This document shows positions 15,537 to 24,934 of a stretch of 64,000 nucleotides of DNA, one piece after another (positions within the stretch are counted from its first letter, which is position 1; the number at the start of each line of letters is the position of its first letter). Source of the stretch: Cupriavidus malaysiensis (lineage in GTDB: Bacteria; Pseudomonadota; Gammaproteobacteria; Burkholderiales; Burkholderiaceae). The translations under genes were made by a program, and so were the position numbers. The notes under the pieces were generated by a model. The model had not been told where the DNA came from. It was given only the letters and a program-made list of their open reading frames with translations, and did not search any database. The DNA is taken from NCBI RefSeq assembly GCF_001854325.1, contig NZ_CP017754.1:3410001-3474000 (forward strand), given 5' to 3'.

Positions 15537-16631
15537 TTACGCCATGACGGCGCACAATGCAGCGCCGGCCGCCATCAGGAACACGAACAGCAGGCCGGCC
15601 AGCGCCAGCGGCCGCCGCCCCGCGCGCAGCAGGTCGCCAAGGCGCGTATGCAGGCCGATGGCCAGCATGGCGCAGGCCAGCAGCCAGTTGTCCAGAGCCG
15701 TCAGTCCGGCCATCCACGCCTGCGGCACCCAGCCTGCCGAATGCACGGCCATGACCACCACGAAGCCCACCGCGAACCAGGGCACTGACTTCCGCAGCGA
15801 CACCAGGGTGCCCCGCCCCTCTCCCGCTGCCACCTGCTTCCCCGATCCGCGCGAAGCACTACGCTGCCACAGGGCCATGCCCAGCAGCAGCGGGCCAAGC
15901 GCCAGCACGCGCACCATCTTCGCTACCACCGCGGCGTCCGCGGTGGCGTCGCTGACCATCTTGCCCGCCGCGATCACTTGCGCCACTTCATGCAGGGTGG
16001 CGCCGGTGAAAATGCCGAACAGGCGCTCCGTCACCGGCCAGTGCCATTGCTGCGTGGCCAGGGTGAAGAGATAGGGGTAGAGCAGCATGCCGGCCGTGCC
16101 GAACAACACCACGGTCGCCACGGCCACGGCGGTCTGCTTGTCGTCGCTGCGCAGCACCGACGACACGGCGATGGCCGCGGCGGCGCCGCAGATCGCGCTG
16201 CCGGCGCTGACCAGCAGGGCCTCGCGCCGGCTCAGCCCGAACAGCGAGGCGCCCAGCCAGGTACCGACCAGCAGGGTGGCAACCAGCATGAGCAAGGGTA
16301 CGACCACTCCGGAGACGCCCAGCGCGGCGATCGCGCCGAACGTCAGGCGCAGCCCGTACAAGGCCACACCGATACGCAGCATATGATGGCGCGCCAACTG
16401 CATGCCCGGCGCCAGCGGCGCCAGCCAGTCACGCGGCATGGTGTTGGCAGCCACCATGCCGGCACACATGGCAAGGGTCAGCGCGCTCAGGCCGTAGCGC
16501 GAGATGGCGGGGTGGTCGGCCAGCACCATGGCCAGCCATGCGATGCCGCCCAGGGGCAGCAAAGTCAGCACTCGCGTGCGCCAGGCCGGCGATGCATTGT
16601 CGGCACGCGAGGCGGTCAGGCTGGTGGACAT
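15537..16631 (-). CDS. YeiH-family putative sulfate/sulfite exporter (UPF0324)
   Basis: A 364-residue multi-span inner-membrane protein of the YeiH family. The conserved ALYGLRLTFGAIAALG, GTWLGASLFGLSRREALLVS, AGSAICGAAAA and GATLHEVAQVIAAG segments are all present. Relatives export sulfite or sulfate-like ions, often under a CysL/YeiE-type LysR regulator, and such a gene lies divergently next door. The ATG at 16631 has a GGGAG ribosome site; the frame opens to 16718, inside the shared operator, so the shorter form is chosen. The transported ion is not proven. Confidence 0.85.
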   Translation of the reverse strand: MSTSLTASRADNASPAWRTRVLTLLPLGGIAWLAMVLADHPAISRYGLSALTLAMCAGMVAANTMPRDWLAPLAPGMQLARHHMLRIGVALYGLRLTFGAIAALGVSGVVVPLLMLVATLLVGTWLGASLFGLSRREALLVSAGSAICGAAAAIAVSSVLRSDDKQTAVAVATVVLFGTAGMLLYPYLFTLATQQWHWPVTERLFGIFTGATLHEVAQVIAAGKMVSDATADAAVVAKMVRVLALGPLLLGMALWQRSASRGSGKQVAAGEGRGTLVSLRKSVPWFAVGFVVVMAVHSAGWVPQAWMAGLTALDNWLLACAMLAIGLHTRLGDLLRAGRRPLALAGLLFVFLMAAGAALCAVMA

Positions 16632-16702
16632 GGAGGACTCCCGCTTCATGGATGGTCGATGTCCCGAGCGTAGCGGGCCCCAATCAATCTGTGAAACAGG
16701 TA

Positions 16703-16734
16703 ATATCGTTATGATCAATCTGAATTAACGATAT
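16703..16734. promoter_or_regulatory. Perfect inverted repeat, likely LysR operator
   Basis: ATATCGTTA (16703-16711) and TAACGATAT (16726-16734) form a perfect 9-bp inverted repeat with a 14-base spacer. The core fits the LysR T-N11-A pattern. The right arm covers the first bases of the lysR start codon (16733), so bound regulator should hinder its own expression while controlling yeiH on the other side. Confidence 0.7.
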
Positions 16735-17635
16735 GGAACACCGCCCCCTGCGCCTGACCCTGCGCCAGCTTTCCGTGTTCGTCGCCGTTGCCCAGCATGG
16801 CAGCACGGTGGCCGCCAGCGAAGCGCTGGCGCTCTCGCAATCCGCCGTCAGCGCCGCGCTGGCCGAGCTGGAGCGGGCGCTCGGCGGCCCCCTGTTCGAT
16901 CGCGTCGCACGCCGCCTCAGCATCAACGAGACCGGACGGCTATTCTTCCCGCGCGCGTTGTCGCTGCTGGACCAGGCGTACGAGCTCGAGCGCTTTCCCC
17001 TGCAGTCGGGCGTGCAGTTGCGCCTGGCCGCCAGCAACACCATCGGCAGCTATATCCTGCCGGCCCTGCTGCGCGGCTTCCGCGACAGCCAGCCGGGACC
17101 GTGCGCGCTCGATATGCGCATCGGCAATACGCGCGAGGTCCTGCAGGCGCTGCTGCAGTTCGAAGCCGACCTCGGCCTGATCGAAGGCACCTGCCACGAG
17201 CGCGACCTGCGCAGCACACACTGGTGCGACGATGAGATGGTGGTGGTGGTCGGCACCACGCACCCGCTGGCGCAGCGGCCGGTCAGCCGCCAGGCCCTGC
17301 GCGAGGCCGACTGGATCGTGCGCGAGCCCGGCTCGGGTACGCGCGAGGTGATCGAGCAGCGCCTGGTGCCGGTGCTCGGCGAACTGCGCTTCGCGCTGGA
17401 ACTGGGCAACGCTGAAGCCATCAAGCGCACAGTGATGAGCGGCTTCGGCATCAGCTGCCTGTCGCTGCACGTGGTGGCGGAGGAACTGGAGCGCGGCCAG
17501 CTGGTGGCTTTGCGCGCCGGCATGCCGCCCCTGGTCCGGCCGTTGCAACTGGTGGTGCACGAGCACAAGTATCCGACCCAGGGCCTGCTGGCCTTCACCG
17601 AGTACCTGCACCGCGGCGCCAGCGCAGGCGCCTGA
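16733..17635 (+). CDS. LysR-family regulator (CysL/YeiE-like)
   Basis: A 300-residue LysR transcription factor. Residues 1-65 are the winged HTH (LRQLSVFVAVAQHGSTVAAS, then LALSQSAVSAALAELERALG); residues about 90-295 are the periplasmic-binding-like sensor domain. It stands divergent from the yeiH-like transporter with a palindrome over its start. Known relatives are CysL in Bacillus and YeiE in enterobacteria, tied to sulfite; so this is probably the activator of the neighbour and its own repressor. The effector is unknown. The stop touches the convergent antiporter gene. Confidence 0.88.
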   Translation: MEHRPLRLTLRQLSVFVAVAQHGSTVAASEALALSQSAVSAALAELERALGGPLFDRVARRLSINETGRLFFPRALSLLDQAYELERFPLQSGVQLRLAASNTIGSYILPALLRGFRDSQPGPCALDMRIGNTREVLQALLQFEADLGLIEGTCHERDLRSTHWCDDEMVVVVGTTHPLAQRPVSRQALREADWIVREPGSGTREVIEQRLVPVLGELRFALELGNAEAIKRTVMSGFGISCLSLHVVAEELERGQLVALRAGMPPLVRPLQLVVHEHKYPTQGLLAFTEYLHRGASAGA

Positions 17636-17636
17636 C

Positions 17637-18872
17637 TCAGGACAGGTCGGCTTCCGCGAAGGTGCGCGCCTGCCGGGCCGTATAGCGGTCGAGCAGGTGG
17701 AAGAGCAGCGGATTGAGCATGATCGACAGCAGCGCGCCGGCCACGATCAGTGCCTGCGCGCGCTCCGGCAGGATCTTCAGGTACACGCCCAGGCTGGCGA
17801 GGATGAAGGAGAACTCGCCGATCTGCGCGAGGCTGGCGGCAATGGTCAGGCCGGTGCGGGTGTCGTAGCCGAAGACACGCACGATGCCCAGTGCTGCCAG
17901 GGACTTGACCACCAGGATGATGAACAGCGTGGCCAGCACGCCCCAAGGGTCGGCGACCAGCACGGCAGGATCGAACAGCATGCCGACCGAGACGAAGAAC
18001 AGCACCGCGAAGGCATCCCGCAGCGGCAGCGACTCCTCGGCCGCCCGATGGCTGAACTCGGACTCCGCCAGCACCATACCGGCGAAGAAGGCCCCCAGCG
18101 CGAACGAGACGCCGAACAGGTAGAAGGCACCGAAGGCCACGCCCAGCGCCGTGGCCAGGACGCCGAGGCGGAACAGTTCACGGCTGCCGCTCCAGACGAT
18201 GCGTTCCAGCATCCAGGGGATGAAGCGCCGCCCGATCAGAAGCATCACGGCGACGAAGGCGGCCACCTTGCCCAGCGTCACCAGCACTGCCACCAAGATA
18301 TCGCCGGCGCCGGGCGAGGCCGCCCCGTCCGCCTGCGCGCCCGGGGCCAGCAGGCCTGCCAGCGCGGGCAGTAGCACCAGCGTCAAGACCATCGCCAGAT
18401 CCTCGACGACCAGCCAGCCCACGGCGATCCGGCCTTGCGGCGAGTCGATCAGGTCACGATCCTGCAAAGCCTTGAGCAGCACCACGGTACTGGCCACCGA
18501 CAGGGCCAGGCCGAACACCAGCCCTTGCCCCCAGCTCCAGCCCAGGGCCCAGGACACACCCATGCCAAGCAGCGTGGCAATGCCGATCTGCGCCACCGCG
18601 CCGGGAATCGCGATAGCCCGCACGGCCAGCAGGTCCTTGATCGAGAAATGCAGGCCGACCCCGAACATCAGCAGGATCACACCCAGCTCCGCCAGCTCCG
18701 GCGCCAGCGTCTGGTCGGCCGTATATCCGGGCGTGTGCGGCCCCACCACGATGCCCGCGCACAGGTAGCCGATCAGCGGCGGCAGGCGCAGCCGCGCCGC
18801 CAGCGCACCGAGCAGGAAAGCCAGCACGATGCCGCCGACGATGGTACTGATGAGCGGGGAGGCGTGATGCAT
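17637..18872 (-). CDS. Kef/CPA2-type cation:proton antiporter, membrane domain only
   Basis: A 411-residue inner-membrane protein with about 12 helices of the Na+/H+ exchanger CPA2 fold: RLPPLIGYLCAGIVVGPHTP, MFGVGLHFSIKDL, the conserved AFFAGMVLAESEFSHRA and PLRDAFAVLFFVSVGM. E. coli YbaL and KefB/C carry a further TrkA-N (RCK) domain of about 150 residues that binds NAD or glutathione; here the protein ends after the last helix (LLDRYTARQARTFAEADLS), so that control is missing or another protein supplies it. ATG 18872 is preferred over an upstream non-ATG start at 19088. Potassium or sodium as substrate cannot be told from sequence. Confidence 0.85.
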   Translation of the reverse strand: MHHASPLISTIVGGIVLAFLLGALAARLRLPPLIGYLCAGIVVGPHTPGYTADQTLAPELAELGVILLMFGVGLHFSIKDLLAVRAIAIPGAVAQIGIATLLGMGVSWALGWSWGQGLVFGLALSVASTVVLLKALQDRDLIDSPQGRIAVGWLVVEDLAMVLTLVLLPALAGLLAPGAQADGAASPGAGDILVAVLVTLGKVAAFVAVMLLIGRRFIPWMLERIVWSGSRELFRLGVLATALGVAFGAFYLFGVSFALGAFFAGMVLAESEFSHRAAEESLPLRDAFAVLFFVSVGMLFDPAVLVADPWGVLATLFIILVVKSLAALGIVRVFGYDTRTGLTIAASLAQIGEFSFILASLGVYLKILPERAQALIVAGALLSIMLNPLLFHLLDRYTARQARTFAEADLS

Positions 18873-19332
18873 GCGTTGTCGATTCCTTTTTCGGAGGCCG
18901 CAGGGGGGCAGATTGGACAAGCCTCCGCCGGCGCCGAACTCCTGGCCAGCGCTGTCCACTGACACCGGGCATGCTGCGCGGGAGCCCGCGCTGGCGTGCC
19001 GTACTGCTGCTCGGAAAAGGCGGAAAACGGGAAAGCCGTCAATGGCGCACGGGTACGAACGGATCGCTGCCCGCGACCGGCATGGCATTGGCGGTTCCGC
19101 TCAGACTGGGCTGGGGGACCCGGCGCGAAGGTGCCGACGGCTGCGCATAATGTAACACGATCCCCGTGCAGGCCATGGCAAGAACAAGGGCCGGATATGC
19201 CACCTGGACCGCTATGGCGATAGGCCCCCGGTTCGTACCGCTGCGCGCCGCCCGCACTCGCAGCGCGCGGCGCGAGCGGGCGGCACCAAAGCAAAAAGCC
19301 CCGAAGCAGATGCTTCGGGGCTTTCGCTGATC
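18873..19332. other. Gap between the antiporter gene and tRNA-Cys
   Basis: No sure gene. A minus-strand frame ending at 19039 could give a peptide of about 55 residues with one hydrophobic stretch (AYPALVLAMACTGIVL) from a GTG near 19205, but without a convincing ribosome site. The tRNA-Cys terminator (19295-19324) is in this gap. Confidence 0.4.
19295..19324 (-). terminator. Terminator of the tRNA-Gly/Cys transcript
   Basis: A 14-bp stem (19295-19308 with 19311-19324). On the minus strand it ends in TTTTTGCTTT, right after the tRNA-Cys 3' end. Confidence 0.85.
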
Positions 19333-19406
19333 TGGAGGCGGAGGTCGGAATCGAACCGGCGTACACGGCTTTGCAGGCCGCTGCATAACCACTCTGCCAC
19401 CCCGCC
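19333..19406 (-). tRNA. tRNA-Cys (anticodon GCA)
   Basis: A 74-nt tRNA: acceptor GGCGGGG with one G-T pair, anticodon loop CTGCAAA, T-loop GTTCGAT, CCA encoded. It follows the two tRNA-Gly genes on the same strand. Confidence 0.95.
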
Positions 19407-19475
19407 AGGCGACATTTTCTGGATTGTATCCGCAATCAGCCACCCAACGGGGCGACGCGGCCACAAGCCAAAACA

Positions 19476-19498
19476 AAAGGGAAGCCGGGCTTCCCTTT
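19476..19498 (-). terminator. Terminator after the second tRNA-Gly
   Basis: AAAGGGAAGCC and GGCTTCCCTTT form a hairpin; on the minus strand TTGTTTT follows. It lies between tRNA-Gly and tRNA-Cys, so the Cys gene may have partly separate expression. Confidence 0.65.
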
Positions 19499-19503
19499 GG
19501 GAT

Positions 19504-19579
19504 TGGAGCGGGAGACGAGTCTCGAACTCGCGACCTCAACCTTGGCAAGGTTGCGCTCTACCAACTGAGCTACTCCCGC
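19504..19579 (-). tRNA. tRNA-Gly (anticodon GCC), copy 2
   Basis: A 76-nt tRNA with acceptor GCGGGAG, anticodon loop TTGCCAA, T-loop GTTCGAG and encoded CCA. It is identical over its whole length to the copy at 19656-19731. Confidence 0.95.
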
Positions 19580-19655
19580 GTACTACTACTCAAACCACTA
19601 GGCTTGCCCGCCACAGCATCGAACTTGTCGATCGTCTGGCGTACTCGCCGAAACC

Positions 19656-19731
19656 TGGAGCGGGAGACGAGTCTCGAACTCGCGACCTCAACCTTGGCAA
19701 GGTTGCGCTCTACCAACTGAGCTACTCCCGC
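19656..19731 (-). tRNA. tRNA-Gly (anticodon GCC), copy 1
   Basis: The same 76 bases as the copy at 19504-19579, separated by 76 bases of unrelated spacer, so this is an old tandem duplication with diverged flanks. It lies downstream of pgsA on the same strand. Confidence 0.95.
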
Positions 19732-19901
19732 AGGGATATCATCAACTACTTCGCTTTGCCAATCGCGCGCTAACTGCTGCCTACTGCAGCGTTCTCGCAC
19801 CAGCTTCGCTTTACCTCGCTGTTTCGTTTGCGTCGTCAGCAGCGAGAACGAGATTATTGCAAAGGACGATTCCGGACGTCAAGCTTTTTTTGCATTCGCC
19901 C

Positions 19902-20504
19902 TCACTTTTGCGTGTGGGCCTCCCCGACCAGTGCGCTGCGCTCGCGGATCTGCGGCCACGCCAGCTTCATGTAGTACACCATCGACCACAGTGTCAGCAC
20001 CGCCGCCAGGTAGATCATCCAGGTGCCGAGCACGCTGGCGTCGATGCCACCGGACAACGGGCCGTTGAACAGCAGCAGCGGGATCGCGATCATCTGGAAG
20101 GTCGTCTTCAGCTTGCCCAGGAAGTTGACCGCCACGCTCTTGGAGGCACCGATCTGCGCCATCCACTCGCGCAAGGCCGAGATCGTGATCTCGCGACCGA
20201 TGATGACCAGCGCGATCAGGTCGGTGACCCGCCCCAGCGCCAGCAACGACAGCAGCGCCGCCGTCACCATCAGCTTGTCGGCGACCGGATCGAGGAAGGC
20301 GCCGAAGGACGAAGTCTGGTTCCAGCGCCGCGCCAGGAAGCCGTCGAGCCAGTCGGTGACGGCGGCGATGATGAAGAAGACTGCCGCCGTCAGGTTCTTG
20401 GCATGCATCGGCACCCATGCCTCCGGCAGGTAGAAGACCCCCACCACGAGCGGGATCATGGCAACGCGGAGCCAGGTCAGCAGAATCGGGATGTTCAGGG
20501 GCAT
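19902..20504 (-). CDS. pgsA: CDP-diacylglycerol-glycerol-3-phosphate 3-phosphatidyltransferase
   Basis: A 200-residue inner-membrane enzyme that makes phosphatidylglycerophosphate, the committed step to phosphatidylglycerol and cardiolipin. The CDP-alcohol phosphotransferase signature (DG-x2-AR-x8-G-x3-D-x3-D) is in DWLDGFLARRWNQ and SSFGAFLDPVADK. Several membrane helices follow. The start MPLNIPILLTWLRV is conserved in the family; the longer frame upstream is not. It follows uvrC on the same strand and precedes tRNA-Gly, as in E. coli. Confidence 0.94.
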   Translation of the reverse strand: MPLNIPILLTWLRVAMIPLVVGVFYLPEAWVPMHAKNLTAAVFFIIAAVTDWLDGFLARRWNQTSSFGAFLDPVADKLMVTAALLSLLALGRVTDLIALVIIGREITISALREWMAQIGASKSVAVNFLGKLKTTFQMIAIPLLLFNGPLSGGIDASVLGTWMIYLAAVLTLWSMVYYMKLAWPQIRERSALVGEAHTQK

Positions 20505-20664
20505 GGGTCGGGGCGCGGGAAACAGCGGTCGAAGCGGTGGACAACCGTGAGATTGTCGCCGATTTCCCCCCTCGGGGGGCCATTCCGGCATTCCACGCGG
20601 CCGGACTGGCCGGATGGCGGCCCCGTCCAGGGCGATGCAGGTACTCTCCGGCACCGGTGTTCTC

Positions 20665-22677
20665 TCAGTGCAGCTGGCGATAGATCTCCTCGGCCAACGC
20701 GCGCGAAATGCCCTCGACGCTGGCCAGCTCGTCGACGCTGGCGGCCACCACGCCGCGCAGCCCGCCGAAGCGGGTCAGCAGCTTCTGGCGCCGGCGCGCG
20801 CCGACGCCTTCGATTTCCTCCAGCCGGGAGGTGGTACGCGCCTTGGCACGGCGCGCGCGCATGCCGGTGATGGCGAACCGGTGAGCCTCGTCGCGGATCT
20901 GCGCCACCAGCATCAGCGCGGCGCTGCCCGGCCCCAGTTCCAGTGCGGCGCGGCCATCGGCAAAGACCAGCGTTTCCAACCCGACCTTGCGGCCCTCGCC
21001 TTTCGCCACGCCGACCAGCATGCCGATATCGAGGCCGAGTTCTTCGAACACCTGCCGCGCCACCTCGACCTGGCCCTTGCCACCGTCGATGAGCACGATT
21101 TGCGGCAGTTGTACCGGCTCGCCCGCGCCGGCCCCCTCTTCCTGCTCGACCAGCTTCTGGTAGCGCCGCGTGAGCGCCTGGCGCATGGCGGCATAGTCAT
21201 CGCCGGGGGTGATGCCCTGGATGTTGTAGCGCCGGTATTCGCTGTTCTGCATTTCGTGGTGGTGGAACACCACACAGGACGCCTGCGTCGCCTCGCCTGC
21301 CGTGTGGCTGATATCGAAGCACTCGACGCGCAGTTCGGCCAGGTCGTCGGGCTCCAGCCCGATGGTCTCGGCCAGGGCGCGCGTGCGAGCCTGCTGGCTG
21401 CCCTGCTCGGCCAGGCGCCGCGCGAGCGCCAGCGCCGCTCCCTGCTGCGCCATCTCGAGCCAGGTGCGGCGCTGGCCCTGCGGCTGGCGCACCAGCGAGA
21501 CCTTGCGGCCGGCCTGCATGGCCAGCGCTTCCGCCAGCGCGCGATCGGCCGGCAGGTGGCTGACCACCAGGATGGGCGGCGGGGGCTGGTCCAGATAGTG
21601 CTGCGCCATGAAGGCAGCCATCACGCCACCGGCAATGCGTTCGACAGCGCTGCCGGCGGCCTCCTCTGCTGGCGCGGCGCTGCCCGGCGCCCTCTCGCCT
21701 GCCTCCCCTGCCGGCGCTTCGGCGGCGGCCTCCACCGGCATGGCCTCGAGCGCCTCGTCGCCGACGATCATCGCCGCCTCCTCGGCATGGGCCGGGAAAT
21801 AGGCCCGATCGCCCAGGTGGCGCCCGCCCCGCACCATGGCGAGATTGACACAGGCACGCCCGCCCTCGACTGCGACCGCCAGAATGTCGATGTCGCGCGC
21901 CAGCCCCACCTCTTCGACCGCCTGGCGGCTCAGCACGGTCGACAGCGCCGCGATCTGGTCGCGCACGACGGCGGCCTGCTCGAATTCGAGCTGCTCGGCA
22001 TACCGCTCCATCTTGGACTGCAGCCCCTCCAGCACCTCGGTCTGGCGCCCCTGCAGGAAGCCGGCGGCATTCTGCACGTCGCGCGCATAGTCGGCCTCAC
22101 CGATCGCTCCCACGCAAGGACCGGTGCAGCGATGGATCTGGTGCAGCAGGCAGGGCCGCGTGCGGTTGTTGAAGACGGTGTCCTCGCAGGTGCGCAGCTG
22201 GAACACGCGCTGCAGGATCTGCATGCTCTCGCGCACCGCATGCGCGCTGGGGAAGGGGCCGAAGTACTGGTGCCTGCGGTCGGTCGCGCCCCGGTAGTAG
22301 GCCATGCGCGGGAAGCGGTGCCCGCTGAGCTTCAGGTAGGGATAGGACTTGTCGTCGCGGAACAGGATGTTGTAGCGCGGCGCCAGCGCCTTGATCAGGT
22401 TGTTCTCGAGCAGCAGCGCCTCGGCCTCGGTGCGGACCACGGTGGTTTCGATCTGCGCGATCTTGGCCACCATCATCGCGATGCGCGGCGACAGCTGCGT
22501 CTTGTTGAAGTAGCTGGAGACGCGCTTCTTCAGGTCGCGCGCCTTGCCGACGTAGAGCACGCGGCCGTCGCTGTCGAGATAGCGGTAGACGCCGGGCAGG
22601 CCGGGCAATTGCGCGATGACAGCCTTGGGATCGAATGCCGGCGGCGTGGCGGAGGATGCGGATTCCTGCTCTGACAT
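20665..22677 (-). CDS. uvrC: Excinuclease ABC subunit C
   Basis: A 670-residue nuclease of nucleotide excision repair, making both cuts around lesions marked by UvrAB. The GIY-YIG domain is at residues about 20-100 ([20 protein letters not shown]), the UVR/UvrB-binding motif near [18 protein letters not shown], the RNase H-like domain ([21 protein letters not shown]) follows, and helix-hairpin-helix units end it ([16 protein letters not shown]). Residues about 314-345 are an Ala/Glu/Pro-rich insert not seen in E. coli UvrC. The frame stays open to 24096 upstream, but that part shadows earP on the other strand; the ATG at 22677 is the real start. Confidence 0.95.
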   Translation of the reverse strand: MSEQESASSATPPAFDPKAVIAQLPGLPGVYRYLDSDGRVLYVGKARDLKKRVSSYFNKTQLSPRIAMMVAKIAQIETTVVRTEAEALLLENNLIKALAPRYNILFRDDKSYPYLKLSGHRFPRMAYYRGATDRRHQYFGPFPSAHAVRESMQILQRVFQLRTCEDTVFNNRTRPCLLHQIHRCTGPCVGAIGEADYARDVQNAAGFLQGRQTEVLEGLQSKMERYAEQLEFEQAAVVRDQIAALSTVLSRQAVEEVGLARDIDILAVAVEGGRACVNLAMVRGGRHLGDRAYFPAHAEEAAMIVGDEALEAMPVEAAAEAPAGEAGERAPGSAAPAEEAAGSAVERIAGGVMAAFMAQHYLDQPPPPILVVSHLPADRALAEALAMQAGRKVSLVRQPQGQRRTWLEMAQQGAALALARRLAEQGSQQARTRALAETIGLEPDDLAELRVECFDISHTAGEATQASCVVFHHHEMQNSEYRRYNIQGITPGDDYAAMRQALTRRYQKLVEQEEGAGAGEPVQLPQIVLIDGGKGQVEVARQVFEELGLDIGMLVGVAKGEGRKVGLETLVFADGRAALELGPGSAALMLVAQIRDEAHRFAITGMRARRAKARTTSRLEEIEGVGARRRQKLLTRFGGLRGVVAASVDELASVEGISRALAEEIYRQLH

Positions 22678-22818
22678 GGGCGGATCTGGAGACACGGCAC
22701 GGGTCCCGGCGCACGGCGCGGCCGGGACACGCTCTAAAATCGCAAGTGTAGAGCAATCCCCGGCCATGCCGGCCCGCCGTATCCGGCCTCCCCTACCGAT
22801 CCCCCAAAGACCCCTGTC

Positions 22819-23976
22819 ATGCCCATCCGTTCCTGGGACATCTTCTGCACCGTGATCGACAACTTCGGCGATATCGGCGTCTGCTGGCGGCTGGCGCGCC
22901 AGCTGGCGCAGGAGCACGGCCACACGGTGCGGCTCTGGGTCGACGACCTGAACGCCTTCGCGCGCCTCGCGCCCGGGCTGGATCCGACGGCGCCGCAACA
23001 ACGCATCGCCGGCGTCGAGATCCGCCCCTGGCCGCGCGACGAGCCCGCCGCCACCACGGTGTTCTGCGAGGCCGTGCCGCACGATGTCGTGATCGAGGCC
23101 TTCGCCTGCACCCTGCCCGAGCCGTTCCTGGCGCGCATGGCAACGCGCGTGCCGCATCCCGCCTGGATCAACCTGGAGTACCTGAGCGCCGAGCCTTGGG
23201 TGCGCGACTACCACGCCATGCCGTCGCCGCATCCGCGCCTGCCGCTGACCAAGCATTTCTTTTTCCCCGGCTTCGAGCCGGGTACCGGCGGCCTGCTGCG
23301 AGAAACAGCGCTCGGCGCCGAGCGCGAGGCCTTCCTCGGCAGCGCCGCCGCCCAGGCGGCGCTGTGGCACCGCCTGGACGCGCAGCCGCTCGCCGAGGCG
23401 CTCAAGGTGAGCCTGTTCGCCTACGCCAACGCGTCCCTGCCGGCCTTGCTGCAACAATGGCGCGACGGCCCCCGCCGGGTGCAGTGCCTGGTCCCGCTGG
23501 GCCTCGCCGCCGACCAGGTCGCAGCCTGCCTGGACACCCAGGCGCAGGTGGGCCGGCATTTCACGGCGGGCGCCCTCAGCGTGCACTTCGTGCCCTTCGT
23601 GCGCCAGGAGCACTACGATGAACTGCTGTGGGCCTGCGACCTGAACTTCGTACGCGGCGAGGACTCCTTCGTACGCGCGCACTGGGCCTCCCGCCCGCTG
23701 GTCTGGCAGATCTACCCCCAGGCCGACGACGCGCACCGGGCCAAGCTGGACGCCTACCTCGAACTGGCCGGGCGCCATGCCGACCCCGCCGCCAGCGCGG
23801 TGCAGACCGCCTTCTGGCACGCCTGGAACGGCTTCGGCGGCGAGGTCGACTGGCCCGCGCTGGCCGCCCGCCTGCCGGCCCTGCAGGCGGCAGCCGGGAA
23901 CTGGCAGCGGCGCCTGCGCCACCTCGGCGACCTGGCCGCCAATCTGGTGGCTTTTTGCGAGAATCAGGTAGAATAA
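22819..23976 (+). CDS. earP: EF-P arginine rhamnosyltransferase
   Basis: A 385-residue cytoplasmic glycosyltransferase (GT104, GT-B fold) that moves rhamnose from dTDP-L-rhamnose to Arg32 of elongation factor P. The N-terminal signature [20 protein letters not shown], with Asp14 and Asp18, and the sugar-nucleotide site [13 protein letters not shown] and [12 protein letters not shown] are as in Pseudomonas and Neisseria EarP. Its target efp lies 245 bases downstream on the same strand. It is divergent from uvrC. Confidence 0.95.
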   Translation: MPIRSWDIFCTVIDNFGDIGVCWRLARQLAQEHGHTVRLWVDDLNAFARLAPGLDPTAPQQRIAGVEIRPWPRDEPAATTVFCEAVPHDVVIEAFACTLPEPFLARMATRVPHPAWINLEYLSAEPWVRDYHAMPSPHPRLPLTKHFFFPGFEPGTGGLLRETALGAEREAFLGSAAAQAALWHRLDAQPLAEALKVSLFAYANASLPALLQQWRDGPRRVQCLVPLGLAADQVAACLDTQAQVGRHFTAGALSVHFVPFVRQEHYDELLWACDLNFVRGEDSFVRAHWASRPLVWQIYPQADDAHRAKLDAYLELAGRHADPAASAVQTAFWHAWNGFGGEVDWPALAARLPALQAAAGNWQRRLRHLGDLAANLVAFCENQVE

Positions 23977-24221
23977 CGGGTTGATTTGATGGCGACCGGC
24001 CCGGAAAACCGGGGTAGCCTTCGCGCAGTGCCTGTCCCGCCCGACGATCCGCCAAAAGCGCGGCCGCCAAGCGGACGGATGTCTCGGCGGGAGCACCTGG
24101 AGCGTCGGCTCGACGCACAGCGGCGGCGGGATTGCAGTGGATCTTGCGGGTCTGCAACGCGCCAGCGCACATCATCGCCATCCCGCATTCCGGGACTTTC
24201 TTTTTCAGGAAATCAGTTCAG

Positions 24222-24782
24222 ATGAAAATCGCACAAGAACTCCGCGTCGGCAACGTGTTCATGATGAACGGCGCTCCGATGGTGGTCCAGAAGGCCGAGT
24301 ACAACAAGTCGGGCCGTAACGCCGCCGTCGTCAAGATGAAATACAAGAACCTGCTCACCGAAGCTCCGGGCGAGTCGGTGTTCAAGGCCGACGACAAGTT
24401 CGAAGTGGTGGTGCTCGAGCGCCGCGAATGCACCTACTCGTACTTCGCCGACCCGATGTATGTGTTCATGGACGCCGACTACAACCAGTTCGAAGTCGAG
24501 AAGGACAGCATGGGCGACGCGCTGAACTACCTCGAGGACAGCATGGCCGTGGAAGTGGTGTTCTACAACGAGAAGGCCATCTCGGTCGAACTGCCGACCA
24601 GCCTGGTGCGCGAGATCGTCTACACCGAACCCGCCGTCAAGGGCGACACCTCGTCGGGCAAGGTGCTGAAGAGCGCCAAGATCAACACCGGCTTCGAACT
24701 GCAAGTGCCGCTGTTCTGCAACATCGGCGACAAGATCGAAATCGACACCCGTACCGGCGAATACCGCAGCCGCGCCAACTAA
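24222..24782 (+). CDS. efp: Elongation factor P (Arg32 type)
   Basis: A 186-residue translation factor that rescues ribosomes stalled at proline runs. The loop [11 protein letters not shown] places Arg at position 32, the residue rhamnosylated by EarP; lysine-type EF-P (EpmA-modified) has Lys here. The three OB-like domains are complete, ending in the conserved [17 protein letters not shown]. The ATG at 24222 follows CAGGAAAT; the earlier in-frame ATG at 24132 gives a foreign extension. Confidence 0.96.
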   Translation: MKIAQELRVGNVFMMNGAPMVVQKAEYNKSGRNAAVVKMKYKNLLTEAPGESVFKADDKFEVVVLERRECTYSYFADPMYVFMDADYNQFEVEKDSMGDALNYLEDSMAVEVVFYNEKAISVELPTSLVREIVYTEPAVKGDTSSGKVLKSAKINTGFELQVPLFCNIGDKIEIDTRTGEYRSRAN

Positions 24783-24825
24783 GGCGATGCACCGTGCGCG
24801 CCCCGGCGTGCGCGGCGGGACGAAG

Positions 24826-24855
24826 AAAGGGCAGCCTCGGCTGCCCTTTTTCTTT
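24826..24855 (+). terminator. Terminator after efp
   Basis: AAAGGGCAGCC/GGCTGCCCTTT stem with a long T-rich tail. Confidence 0.9.
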
Positions 24856-24934
24856 TTTCTTACGCTCGGCCGCTTGCCTCGTCCGGCTCACCCGGCGGCC
24901 GCCCGGCCACCGGGCGAGCCGGACGCAACGCAAC

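Noticed and set aside
19039..19205. A small secreted or membrane peptide on the minus strand
   Set aside because: There is one hydrophobic stretch but only a GTG start, no convincing ribosome site and no known relatives; left as a possibility only.
22678..24096. N-terminal extension of uvrC by 473 codons
   Set aside because: The added part lies opposite earP and efp's upstream region and is low-complexity; UvrC starts at the conserved MSEQ-type ATG at 22677.
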